Source of the DNA: Asterias amurensis
Lineage: Eukaryota; Echinodermata; Asteroidea; Forcipulatida; Asteriidae
Length of the DNA: 64,000 nucleotides
Direction of reading: 5' to 3'
Assembly: GCF_032118995.1 (NCBI RefSeq)
Contig: NC_092648.1
Location: 3,549,001 to 3,613,000, forward strand
Below the pieces are notes generated by a model. It searched no databases, had not been told where the DNA came from, and saw only the letters and a program-made list of their open reading frames with translations. Positions 50,201 to 60,300 of this stretch are shown here, piece by piece. Numbering within the stretch: position 1 is the stretch's first letter; each line of letters opens with the position of its first letter. Made by a program: the position numbers and the translations under genes.

Positions 50201-53200
50201 ACTCACCTGGGTCGAACGAGGGAAGCTAAACGAACGCACCCACTATGGGTAAGACCAAAGATTGTTGACCTTTACTGACCTCATGTGACCTTTGACAGCT
50301 GCAATGTGAATGGGTGCCAACTCTACGCTTTCATCATCAGTACTATCCACAGGACGTGAAATCGTTATCGAGGCACCCTGCTTAAGCAAATACTTCACGC
50401 AATCTGGGTGGTTTTCCTTTGCGGCTGTGTACAAAGGAGTTGCATCATCAGTAGTTATGTTGATATCTGCACCTGAAAAATACAAATAAACAATTGGGTA
50501 TTCAATCATCACATCATCATCATTTGGCAAAATAACAAAATAACTTTCGACTTATATAGCGCCTAATAACTAACACTTAATTCTTTAAGCGCTTTACATT
50601 AGTGCCCTGGTCATAGGGCCAATAAACATCCCTTTTTAATGTTTCTCAGCTCCCTTGGAAGTATACAACCTGGGCAACAGTGTATATCGCTCCAAAGGCT
50701 TTTTCATTCACAATACCAACCTCTACCCTCGCAGGTACCCATTTATTCCCCTGGGTGAAAAGAAGCAATTATAGTAAAGTATCTTGCTCAAGGACACAAG
50801 TGTCACGACCGGGATTCGAACCCACACTCCGGTGAATTAGCACCAGAACTTGAATTCGATGCTCTTAACCACTCGGCCAAGACTTGCATCTGTGGGCGCC
50901 TCATCCTCAAATTGTAATAATCCGATCCATTAAGCTCCAGCCCATTGCTAATGACCAATCACAACCCATTGCTTAACCAAAAGTCTGACAAAATAAGGTC
51001 TGACATGCGTGCGCGTATGCTTGGCGCGCGCGGCATAGTTGTGCAGAATGGCATTAGAGAGGCGCACGTGTTCTTGCTCACACGTGCGTTGTGAGCGAAG
51101 CCCATTAAGCCTTTTTGAGGTATGGCGGACACAATGCTACAACACTGTAAAGTTGTGGTAAATTTGTGCTTATTGGCCATAAAAATAGAATGTATGTTGT
51201 TCAGTGAAGTGCGCATTTTAGGCGGCGCAGCGTTTACAGGTAAACCTAATGACCACCAACATGGTGAGCGTGGCATCAGTCGCGGCATGTGACGCGCGCG
51301 TATCACGTCCGCCATACCTCAAAAAGGCTCATGGATCGGTCTATTGGTTGATTGGTCTATTGTCAACTGTTCTCTTTCAATCAATGCTCTTGTCAGCTCT
51401 CCTACATTTCTAACACTTCACTGTGTGGATACAGCGCACCTTAGGGGTGTCTCTGCCTTGAATTTAACCTGTAGGCAGACAATCTATAACTGCGCTGGGT
51501 AGGCCTCCCTGTCTCATCACATAAGCGCACCACTTTTCCTTTCGCTCTAAAGCCCGGTTCATACTTCCTTCCGAATGCGAATGCGAAGCGAATTTGACGT
51601 CACACCTTCCTTTCGCAGCGATTATTCGCAAGGGAGTAGAGCAGAGTTCAACTACTGCGAATTGTTCGTGCCAATTTGTGAAGTCAAGATTCGCTTCGCA
51701 TTCGCATTTGCAGTAAGTATGAACCGGGCTTAACTCCTTGTCACTTGTGCGACACCAAAAATAATTGTTAGCATAATAACTTACTTGGTAACCAGCAATA
51801 GAGGGCTGTTGATATTATAAAAACTTTGTGAGAAATGGCTCCCGCTGAAGTAACATAGTTTTTGAGAAAGGAATAATTTGATCACTAAAATAACAAGACT
51901 TTAGCTGAAGCCTTTTTATTATGCATCTGAAAGCACACAAAGTTGTGCAACAAGGGTGTTTTTCTTTCATTGTTCTCTTGCAACTACAATGACAAATTGA
52001 ACCCAAATTTTCACAGGTTTGATGTTTATGCATTATTGTTTGATACACCAAGTGATAATACTAGTCTCTGACAAGTACCTTTAAGTAGCTCTATGAAATT
52101 TGGACCTGTGACCCGTGTGGAAGTGTCAAGGCCGAGCGGTTAATTAAGAGCACCGAAATTCAAACTCTCGGGGGTTTCTGTTCACGAGATTGTGGGTTTG
52201 AGGTCCAGTCACGGCAATTAAGCTTTTCACTTCACCATTGCTTCATCCTTCGGATGGGACATAAAGCTGTTGGTCCCGTGTGTTGTGTAACTCACATAAA
52301 AGAACCCAGTGCACCTATCGAAAAGAGAGGGGCGGTTCGCCCCAGTGTTCCTTGTTTTTTGGCAGCATATTGCACACCTTGTAAACAAGTACGTGGTGCT
52401 TTTGAGAAACGAGTAAAACAATGTCACGAAAATACGTTTCACATTCTTAAACAATTTTTCGTCTTGTAATTTTTTTTTTTTTACAAGTTTTTACTCATTT
52501 CTCAAAAGCTATAGCACCTCAGTAAGTGATATTTTTGAAGAAGCTTTCTACCACCATTATCTTCAATGTACCCAAACCCTCTTAATGAAATGGATCTCTG
52601 TTTACCATGTTCAACGAGAAGCTTCGAGCAGTCAAGGTACCCGTTCAGTGCTGCAGCATACATCGGTGTAGACTCGTGATAACAGTGCACATCAATCTTA
52701 GCACCAGACTCCAGCAAAAACTGGACCATATCCACCAGGTCACTGTAGGCAGCTTTGTGGAGTGATGAAAAACCGTTTCTATCCGTACAGTTCAAACATG
52801 CGCCGTTCTTGAGAAGCAACTCGACGCACTCTCTATGGTTGCCTTCCACAGCTGTTAAAAACAGACAAATATGACAAAGATTGCACATACCACCAGGGGC
52901 CAATTTCATAGAGCTGCTTAAGCAAAAAATGTGCTTAAGCACGAAAATAGCCCTCTTATTTTACACGTGTTACTGGCCTAAATTTCATGCCACAGCATTG
53001 CCAGAACAATTCAGTGGAGTCTTGGCCAATAATCTGATTTTACTTAGTGCTGATTTTTTTGCTTAAGCAAAATTTTCAGCTTAAGCAGCTCAATGAAATT
53101 GGGCCCTGCAGGCGTCATGCCTGTATTTTTAACGGGTCCATGTAGTTTTTTCTAACACAAAACACAATGTCCACAGGTTTACAATCTTACTCAGTCTGAA

Positions 53201-54970
53201 GAGATAGTAGAAAGCTTCACATAAGTTTAAACGTGAAGGTTGAACCCTGTACAATGTAGATTTGTGGACACTTTGAAAAAGTACCCAAATCCTTTAAAGG
53301 GGCAAGGATACCAAGGCATTTGCTTCTCGGTAAATTTGTTATTATCTTCAAACTGTGAAAGTTTAATGTAAATTTGTGGTCATTGTGTTTTGAGTTACAG
53401 AATCGGTAAGAAACAAAAATCGTGAAGATCACAGATTTACATAAAACTTACACGGTCTAATGGTGATGATAGTAGAAAATATCCCTTGAAATATTTCTGT
53501 CTGAAATTTCATATTTGACGAGTTTATTGCTCAGTGAGCATTAAATTCATTTTTGTTTTGGCATCGATGCCATGCAAAATTTGGTAATCGTTTTTTTCAC
53601 TATTCTTTTGTGACCCAGATGGCCGATCGATCTCAATCTTCTAAAGGTTTGTCAGTTTATGTATATGGTGGATTACATAAAGTACTTACACTGCCAGCAA
53701 CTTGTTTGCTAGCAAAACCAATTCTGTAATGTTCCTTTAAGGGAAAGAGGCCAGTTTAAAGTCGGTCACGCGATGGAAATCTTGACGGGAGATCCGAAGA
53801 AACACAGTTTACAGTCATCGCCGAGGCCTATAAACTGCGTTTTTTTTATGATCGAGCGTCAAGATTCCAATCGCTCAAACCAGCCTTTAGTTGATCTACG
53901 AATTTAGCATCTACTTTTTTTCAGCATACAGTGGATGCATTTCAAGAGAAGGCCCAATAGGTTCAAGATTCAATGCAATACCTGCATGAAGTGGGCAGAT
54001 CTCTCTTATATCAAATATATTTAGGTCAGCACCATGTTGGAGAAGTTGCTCTATCATCTCCTTGTTTCCATTTTGTGCAGCAAATAGCAGCGCAGTTTCC
54101 TCTTCCAAAGTCACAACATTCACATCTACAGGTAATAATAGTTTTATTGGATGTTAAATAAAAGAATATTATTTGTGTTTTACCCTACACTGATGTGTGG
54201 GTTAAGCAGGGCCCTGAACTACTTTACTGAACTTTTGAGTGTCATTTGAACTTCTTAGAGTTTACACTCCATCAAGGAATCCTCGATCAAGTTCCATGCT
54301 TCTTCTCATTGAACCCAAGTCTCGACACTCATGGGGTGACAGGTCTTTTTCTTCAGCTGGGACTCTCTACCACGTAATCTCAGATCTTGTCTTTGTACCA
54401 AAACATTCAAATCTCTTCTCAAAACTTATCTTATGTCACAGGTTTTCAAGGACTCATTTTTTGTGTCTGATTTTCTTTGATTTGTTCGTTTTGGGTTTTT
54501 ATAGCACCTTGAACACCCAGCGCATTACAAGTCTTATTATTGTTGTATATTTGGTTTGCAGTAACACCATGTGTGTATCTACTTGCCAGGTAGAGTTGTT
54601 CTTAGAGAACTGTCTTGCTTTATTCTACTGCTGCGGGGTAGATAATCGGATGTTCTTATTATTAATATTTGTTTGTTTTGAAAAACATCACAAATCACGG
54701 TCAACTTCTTTTTGACTCACCCTGTACAAAACACAAATGCAACATGAACACACTATGTATACCTTTTTCATCTTCAATGTGTTGGAGTAATATCTTCACA
54801 CAGTCACAGTGGTTAGCTTTAGCTGCTTCGTGTAGGGCTGTCCAGCCCCGACTGTCTTGAACATCAATACATGATCCATTTACTATCAGCTGTTGCAGAG
54901 ATTCACTGTCTCCTACTCTAGCAGCGGCACTTACAGAGGAGCAGTCTGGGCCCCCCTCAGTGGAATCCAT
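47113..54970 (-). CDS. ASB3: Ankyrin-repeat and SOCS-box protein, ASB3-like
   Basis: Six coding exons give 534 residues: 54970-54763, 54125-53982, 52851-52606, 50472-50280, 48570-47921, 47276-47113. All phases agree (1,1,1,2,1). ASB proteins are substrate receptors of Cullin5-ElonginB/C ubiquitin ligases. About nine ankyrin repeats are visible, e.g. GWTALHEAAKANHCDCVKIL, GFSSLHKAAYSDLVDMVQFL and TPMHLAAKKGHVKVIKALL; the 330-450 part is degenerate. The C-terminus (485-526) is a SOCS box with SLEHLCRVAF and LPKLVRDYLLYED. The N-terminus, length (human ASB3 is 518) and YLLYEDV ending favour ASB3 over ASB14/15. An upstream in-frame TGA supports the start. For exon 4 the donor ATGAG|GTCAGT is required, since an earlier GT breaks the frame. 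The substrate cannot be inferred. Confidence 0.88.
47425..47660 (-). repeat. SINE-1, near-complete tRNA-derived copy
   Basis: Minus strand: ATGGTCTAGTGGGTATGAC (A-box region), CGTGGGTTCGAATCCCACAC (B box), then CATGCCTGTGATTTC and ACTCGGGGAAAGTACTGAG. This is the best copy of the family. It lies in the last ASB3 intron. Confidence 0.8.
48655..48790 (+). repeat. Left-end copy of the TTTGGTTTGCGGTAACACC family
   Basis: It starts TTTGGTTTGCGGTAACACCA and continues ATCTACTTGCCAAGTAGAG, then departs. A similar copy is at about 54548-54650. It lacks a matching right end. Confidence 0.65.
49508..49640 (+). repeat. SINE-1 copy
   Basis: CATCTCGATGGTCTATTTGT then GTGGAATCGAATCCCAGCC and TATGCCTGTGATTTTGTT. 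It runs straight into a tandem array derived from its own 3' part. Confidence 0.7.
49625..49860 (+). repeat. 27-bp tandem array seeded from SINE-1
   Basis: About eight units of GGGAAAGTACTTGTTATCAC plus AGGGCTT/A. The word matches the SINE-1 segment CACAGG...GGGAAAGTACT next to it, so the array grew from the SINE. It lies in an ASB3 intron. Confidence 0.8.
50091..50240. mobile_element. MITE with GATGCGTTCGTTTACCTTCC ends
   Basis: The right end GGGAAGCTAAACGAACGC is the inverse. Interior words CTGGGTCGAC/GGTCGAACGAGG also pair. It is related to 14711-14966, and ends 40 bases from ASB3 exon 4's donor. Confidence 0.75.
50535..50890 (-). repeat. SINE-2, long tRNA-derived copy
   Basis: Minus strand: TTGGCCGAGTGGTTAAGAGC (A-box part of a Ser/Leu-type tRNA), GTGGGTTCGAATCCCGGTC (B box), then GTGACACTTGTGTCCTTGAG and a long body ending near GCGCTATATAAG. 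Other copies are at 44160, 52125, 57790 and 59585. Confidence 0.78.
51106..51329. mobile_element. MITE-F, copy 1
   Basis: The ends AAGCCTTTTTGAGGTATGGC and GCCATACCTCAAAAAGGCT are inverted. It is about 224 bases, with an internal CATTTTAGGCGGCG segment. Copy 2, in opposite orientation, is at 59751-59982. Confidence 0.85.
51550..51732. mobile_element. MITE with AAGCCCGGTTCATACTT ends
   Basis: The right end AAGTATGAACCGGGCTT is an exact inverse (17 bases). Interior arms GCGAATGCGAAGCGAA/TTCGCTTCGCATTCGC also pair. Confidence 0.88.
51770..52088. repeat. MITE-A, diverged partial copy
   Basis: It contains TAACTTACTTGGTAACCAGC, CAACAAGGGTGTTTTTC and CACCAAGTGATAATACTAG. Confidence 0.6.
52125..52390 (+). 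repeat. SINE-2 copy
   Basis: CAAGGCCGAGCGGTTAATTA, TTGTGGGTTTGAGGTCCAG, then TTCGGATGGGACATAAAGC and AAAAGAACCCAGTGCACC. It lies in an ASB3 intron. Confidence 0.65.
52894..53108. mobile_element. MITE-E foldback next to ASB3 exon 3
   Basis: The ends GGGGCCAATTTCATAGAGCT and CAGCTCAATGAAATTGGGCC are inverted, with GCTTAAGCA arms. It begins 43 bases from the exon 3 acceptor. Confidence 0.78.
54250..54530 (+). mobile_element. LINE reverse-transcriptase C-terminal fragment
   Basis: It encodes IEPKSRHSWGDRSFSSAG, related to 34827-35100 on the opposite strand, with a deletion after SSA. Confidence 0.65.
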
Positions 54971-55094
54971 TATTCAAGTTGTGTCAGCTAAGGAAATCAG
55001 AAAAAGCAAATAAAATAGTTAATGGCCTGATGTTATGACCCTAAACGAGTCTTTCTAGAAAGCTAAATGACAACAGTCAACACCAACACACATA

Positions 55095-55164
55095 GTTGCG
55101 ATAACGTAACCCGTATTCCCTCCTCCCTCCTACCTATTTTTGCCATGGGTTACGTTATCGCACC
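55095..55164. mobile_element. 70-bp inverted-repeat element
   Basis: GTTGCGATAACGTAACCC and GGGTTACGTTATCGCAC are inverted ends around a CCTCC-rich centre. Confidence 0.78.
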
Positions 55165-55204
55165 CAAAATAGCTCTCGGTATTGTCGGTATTTCTTTTAG
55201 AAAA

Positions 55205-55323
55205 GTTTCCGTATGGCGCCACCACTTTTTCATTTGATATGAAATAATATAGGAACTTATTTACCCGATTGATATATCCCTTTTTGTAAAAATGAGTGAA
55301 AAAGTGGTGGCGCCATACGGAAA
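55205..55323. mobile_element. 119-bp hairpin element
   Basis: TTTCCGTATGGCGCCACCAC at the left is inverted as GTGGTGGCGCCATACGGAAA at the right; the arms extend about 27 bases. Confidence 0.85.
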
Positions 55324-55353
55324 GAATGAGAATGTAGCGCCCTCTAGAGATGG

Positions 55354-55507
55354 TATAGACCTAATGCACATGACGTCATTCCAGTACGGCGCCCTCGCCT
55401 AGAGGTCAAAAGGAGGTTGTTCATTGGCCAATCTATGTGCGTTTTGATTGTTTCGTCACCGTTTGACCTCAAAGGTGGCGGCTGGATGACGTCAATGCAT
55501 AAGGTCT
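55354..55507. mobile_element. MITE-H, copy 2
   Basis: It is in opposite orientation to 32019-32193. The ends are TATAGACCTAATGCACATGA and GACGTCAATGCATAAGGTCT. It shares AGAGGTCAAAAGGAGGTTGT with the other copy. Confidence 0.78.
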
Positions 55508-55996
55508 TGGCATCATCATACAACATACTATAGTCTTTATATAGAACGTTAGTGGAACTACATCAACATCATACATTCATTCATGCATACGATACATTCA
55601 TGACATTTCGGAAAAAGAGTACAGCGCTTCACACACTAGACTGACCACTAGGATCTGATGGAGGAGGTGAGTGGTATCAAGCTAAATCAAGGATTGAATT
55701 GATGGGTGAAGAACTCATCCCGGCCCCAGCCAAACTTTTGACCCAAATTAACAAAGCAAAAAGTCAACAAACAAAACAACAAAAGACAAAAAAGTTAAAA
55801 AGTTTATAAAATACTGATTACGGACAGACACAAAACGATTACAAACAAGCTCCTAATATTATTTACCACTCCAACCATCTTACTTAAGATACCGTTTGTT
55901 CGCAGATGACAGTTTCAGGGTTGTATCTTGATGGCTCGAACTTGAAATGAAAAGCGAACAAAACCCAAAACATTTCTGCCGCAAAAAACCATAATA

Positions 55997-57021
55997 CAGT
56001 CATTTGACCAGTTCGGGATCATTGACCAGTTCGGGATCACTTCAACTTTGCAATAACCAAATAGTTATATCACTTCTCATTATTACCAATTTCTGTTGAT
56101 AAATGTGAAGATTAACACCCATTAAACCAACAAACCCAAAATAAGGTGCCAAACATCATCAGCAAATAAATTATGGCTGTTTTCCTGAAGGTTGTCTGCG
56201 AAATTTATCATTTTTTTGTTTAAAAATGTTGGTTGAAAAACACTGTTAAAACTTCTTACCTTTAGAATTGGAGTGCCGGGGCAAAAAATATTTATGTAAA
56301 ATGATAAAAATGTGTAAAAAAACATTCCTGTAAATACTGTGCAGACATCTTGTTTTTTTGAGGAGACGAAGTTACCAAAATCTTCTTTAGGGGGGCAACT
56401 TACCCTTGACCAGTTCGGGATCACTCAACATCTCATTGCGTCAAATGGTGCCGCACTAACTTACTAAGTATGGTAAAATCATACTACTGCAGTAGAAAGT
56501 TTATTCAGATGATTTTGAGAAACATTACTTCAACAAATTCTTTTAGATTTTTTTTTTTTTGAGAAATTTAAACTTGGAGGGGTCGATAATGCTTTTTAGG
56601 TTCGCTTCACTTTTTCATTTGCCTTTGCTGTTGTTTTGTGGTTTTGTCGCTGGGTTTTTGCGCTGCTATTGAAGACACTTGCATGACATTCACTAAACAA
56701 ATGAAGTCCAAGTCCATGCCAACACACCTCTGAAGTTTTGTGTCCTTGAGGAACAGTTTTATGAATGGGAGTATGGGTTTGCAATAAAGGGCACTCTACT
56801 GATTCAGAATAGATTCAACTGATCCTGAACTGGTCAAACAGGTGACAATACTTTTCTTAAAGCCTCTTCAAAAGAACTAATCTTTTTGTGTCAGTGAATA
56901 CTTGGTGAGTTTTATGTCATGTTTAGGTAAACTGATAAACTTTTTTGTTTAAAATATCAAAGAGATTGCAACAAAAAACAATGTGAATTCAAAAAGTGAT
57001 CCAGAACTGGTCAAACGACTG
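55997..57021. mobile_element. ~1-kb non-autonomous transposon with subterminal repeats
   Basis: The ends CAGTCATTTGACCAGTTCGG and the inverse CCAGAACTGGTCAAACGACTG are perfect apart from two mismatches. The motif TTGACCAGTTCGGGATCA recurs at about 56003, 56023 and 56407 and inverted near 56819 and 56998. There is no transposase frame. Flanking bases suggest a TA target site. Confidence 0.75.
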
Positions 57022-57262
57022 TATTCCACAACATACAGTAGAGTCTGGGTACCTTACTAGGTTGTGGTATAGTTCTTCAACTTCGTTTTCACAACATTGT
57101 CATTCGCTCATCCCCACTTTTGTTTCCACGTGCGTTCACGTCCCCACACCCTGGGAAAAAGTCAAACCCCAAGGAAACGACTGTAAACAACTTTGCTCGG
57201 ATCGTGAACGACAGTTGAATTTTTCTATTTTGTGTATTTTTAAAAAGCTCACATTTTTGACA

Positions 57263-57332
57263 ATGGAGGAATAATTTCCGTTGATCTGAAATGACTGAGG
57301 AGTCTATCGGAACTCATCATGATAAAAAATAA
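57263..57332 (+). promoter_or_regulatory. Two upstream ATGs before vasohibin
   Basis: ATG GAG GAA TAA at 57263-57274 and a 13-codon frame at 57291-57332 precede the main ATG. The second overlaps the vasohibin start (57319) in another frame and could reduce its translation if transcribed in the 5' UTR. Confidence 0.5.
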
Positions 57333-60300
57333 AGCGGATAAAGTGACTAAAAACGGAGTAGAAAATGATGATAACAACAGCGACGAGGAGAGTGGTGAAG
57401 TGTTGTTTTACGTGAATAAGAATGGGTTTCCGGTGGGCCAGAGTACGTGGGAGAGGATGTGGAATCACGCTGGGAAGGTTCACCCAGCTGGAATCAAACC
57501 CATGGGAGAGATAAGGGAAGATAAAGATTTATCCAAGGTTTGTCTCATATTTGTTATAAATCAATAGAAACAGGAGGATAAAAAAAGAACATTAAAAAAT
57601 GCCATCATTGGATTGTTAATTTTAAATTTTCTCTATCTTTGCACCGCTGGATTGGAGGACTACCAACACCAACAAGAAGGAACTTTTTTTTATTGAAGCA
57701 AGCGCCATGAACACTTTTTGTAGATACAGTCTATATAGAAGACATCATTATTATTATTGCCATATTGCTGTGCCCTTTTTGGTTTGCTGGATGAAAGTGG
57801 TTGGTCCTGTGTGGTATAGCACCTAAGGCTAAAAGAACCCTGGGGTGGATTTCACAAAGGTAGTCCTAACTTAGGACTAGTCCTAGGCAATGCTAAGAGA
57901 TAGGACCAGTCCTAAGTTAGGGTGAGTTACTGGTCCTAACTTAAGACCAGTCCTATCTCTTAGCATTGCTTAGGACTAGTCCTAAGTTAGGACTACCTTT
58001 GTGAAATCGACCCCAGTGCACTTATAGTAATGAGCAGGAGCTGGTCCCCCGGTGTTCCTGGTCTGATCGGCAGCATTGTAATTGTAAACCAATACATGGT
58101 GCTAAAAAACACTGCTATATTCAATATAAAATGAAAAAGTCTCATAATATAAAGATGCTACAAAGAACAAAGCTTCATCAACCCTGATATTAAACCTGGT
58201 TTCTTTTAGACTTGTGGACAAGTCGTTAAATCGGCCCCACGCGCTGAGATAGTGCTCTCGCGAGATCACTGCTCTCGCATGAACTGATCTGCTCTCGCGC
58301 GAGAGCACGTGGGGCCGATTTAACGACTTGTCCACAAGTCTAGGTTTCTTTAAGTAAATTCTTTCCAGTCCATAACTAGTGTTTCTATGACATTATGAAA
58401 CATTTCTTTTTTCTTTGATTCAGGTTACGATTCCCACAGCTCCTACATTTCAGCCCAATACATCAATACCATGCCGACTGGACGCAGTGCAGGACTACAT
58501 GAAAGAGCTACAGTATCCTTAACAATTATAACCAGAACTGTTAACCAAAATTAGGTCTAATAAGTGATAGTTGGTTTGAAAAGCAAGGCTTGATTTTAGG
58601 AAAAGTCCACAAGACTGCAGGGGGTATAAAACCAGGCCTAAAACTTTACAGAATGCATTGGTTCCCTTGAAATGCTCACAGTAGACATTTACAATTTTCT
58701 CATAGGGTGCCCTTTACCAAGGAGAAAATGCCTGGTGCTTTCAAAAACCAAGCATACAGGCCTGCTTACAGCTTGACATTAATTGGAACAGAAATTATTT
58801 TAATTATTTTGTGACTAACAAAACAAAAAACAAACAAGAGTTAAAACCATGAAATGTAATATAGTGAGAAAAAAATGTGCACAAAATCTACACACTTTTA
58901 ACCATTTTGGATCTGTTCAAGCTAGAGTTCACTCCTTATCATTTTTGAAATCAGATATAATCACACAGGAACGCAGTTTTTTGAAATCAGGAAAAACAGA
59001 CCAATTTCTGGGTAAGCGTATCTTAAGATAGTTATACTTTCTAGCTTTATTGTCTAGACTTATGGACAAGTCTCTAATTGTCTCTGCATTAAATTCTCTG
59101 CTTTAAATTGCTTCTGTGCTTAGTGTTCTGATTCTAGACTAGTGAAATAAAAAGCTAACTGGTCCTGCTGGCTAGTCACTGATGACAAAAGTTATGGCCA
59201 AGCCCTGCAAATAAATATAGTAACATATTAAAAATCTTAGTGCAGTGGAAATCAAGGGGCTACGAAAAGCTTGCAATGGCATCATTTCAACTTAGCTCCT
59301 TCACTACAAATCCTCTCATTTTAGAAAGTTTATTCAGGATCCCTGTAATTTATATGCCGATTTTAATACTTGAATCAAGTTCATTTTTTGTTTTTCTTTT
59401 CCTGACAGGTTGATGGATTCTGCTAAAGAAATGATACGAGAATCTCTGCCAATCAAGTGCCTTGAAGCCGTCATTCTTTCATTGTATCCTTTTTTAATGT
59501 TAAAACATTTCTATTTTGGTTAGCAAGTGTCTCAAAAGTAGGCCTAGATCTAGTCAGGCATGTTCATGGCATGTCGTGCGTTTAAGAGCACCGTACTCAA
59601 GCTCTGGTGTTTCTAAAGAGTGTGGGTTCGAGTCCTGGTCGTGACACTTGTGTCCTTAAAAGCAAGACACTAAAGCATTATTGCTGTGTCCTCCATATGG
59701 GATGTAAAGCGGTTGCTCCTGTGTGTTATTCATGTATGTAGGCCCTAATGCATAAGCCTTTTTGAGGTATGGCGGACGTGATACGCGCGCGTCACACGCC
59801 GCGACTGATGCCATGCTCACCATGTTGGTGGTCATTAGGTTTACGTGTAAACGAGGCGTCGCCTAAAATGCGCACTTCACTGAATAACATATACGTTCTA
59901 TTTCTATGGTCAATATGCACAAATTTACCACAACTTTACAGTGTTGTAGCATTGTGTCCGCCATACCTCAAAAAGGCTTATGGAAAGAACCCAGTGCACT
60001 TAACGAGAAGAGAAGGGATTTGTCCGGGTAATCCGGGTTTGATTGGCTGCATGTTGCGCCACAGCACCTTATTGTGCTATGTAAAGGAATAGATCTCATT
60101 CCTTCAAAACGTAGCTCCACAATACCATGCAGGAAAATACTGAATGTTTATATGCCTTGAGTGTCACCGAGTGACGGATATGAGTGCTATATAAGTTCCC
60201 ATAATTATTAGTATCTTTTTTTAGTATCATTATAAATAAACACAGCAAGAGGTTTTGAGAAGTACTTCACAGCAGATCAGTTGTAAATATTCTTGACCAT

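Larger units (their letters stand above)
54971..57318. other. Divergent interval between ASB3 and vasohibin
   Basis: No exon is supported. A minus-strand acceptor-like CTGATTTCCTTAG at about 54988 suggests a 5' UTR intron for ASB3. Three hairpin MITEs (55095, 55205, 55354) and a 1-kb inverted-repeat element (55997-57021) fill most of the rest, leaving about 300 bases before the vasohibin start. Confidence 0.6.

Noticed and set aside
50280-50300. ASB3 exon 4 donor at AAAG|GTCACATG
   Set aside because: Joining it to exon 5 gives an immediate stop (GTC TGA). The donor ten bases on, ATGAG|GTCAGT, keeps the ankyrin repeat in frame.
50795-50890. Functional tRNA gene on the minus strand
   Set aside because: The A- and B-box regions are recognisable, but the sequence is embedded in a repeated SINE body and does not close a good cloverleaf by eye.
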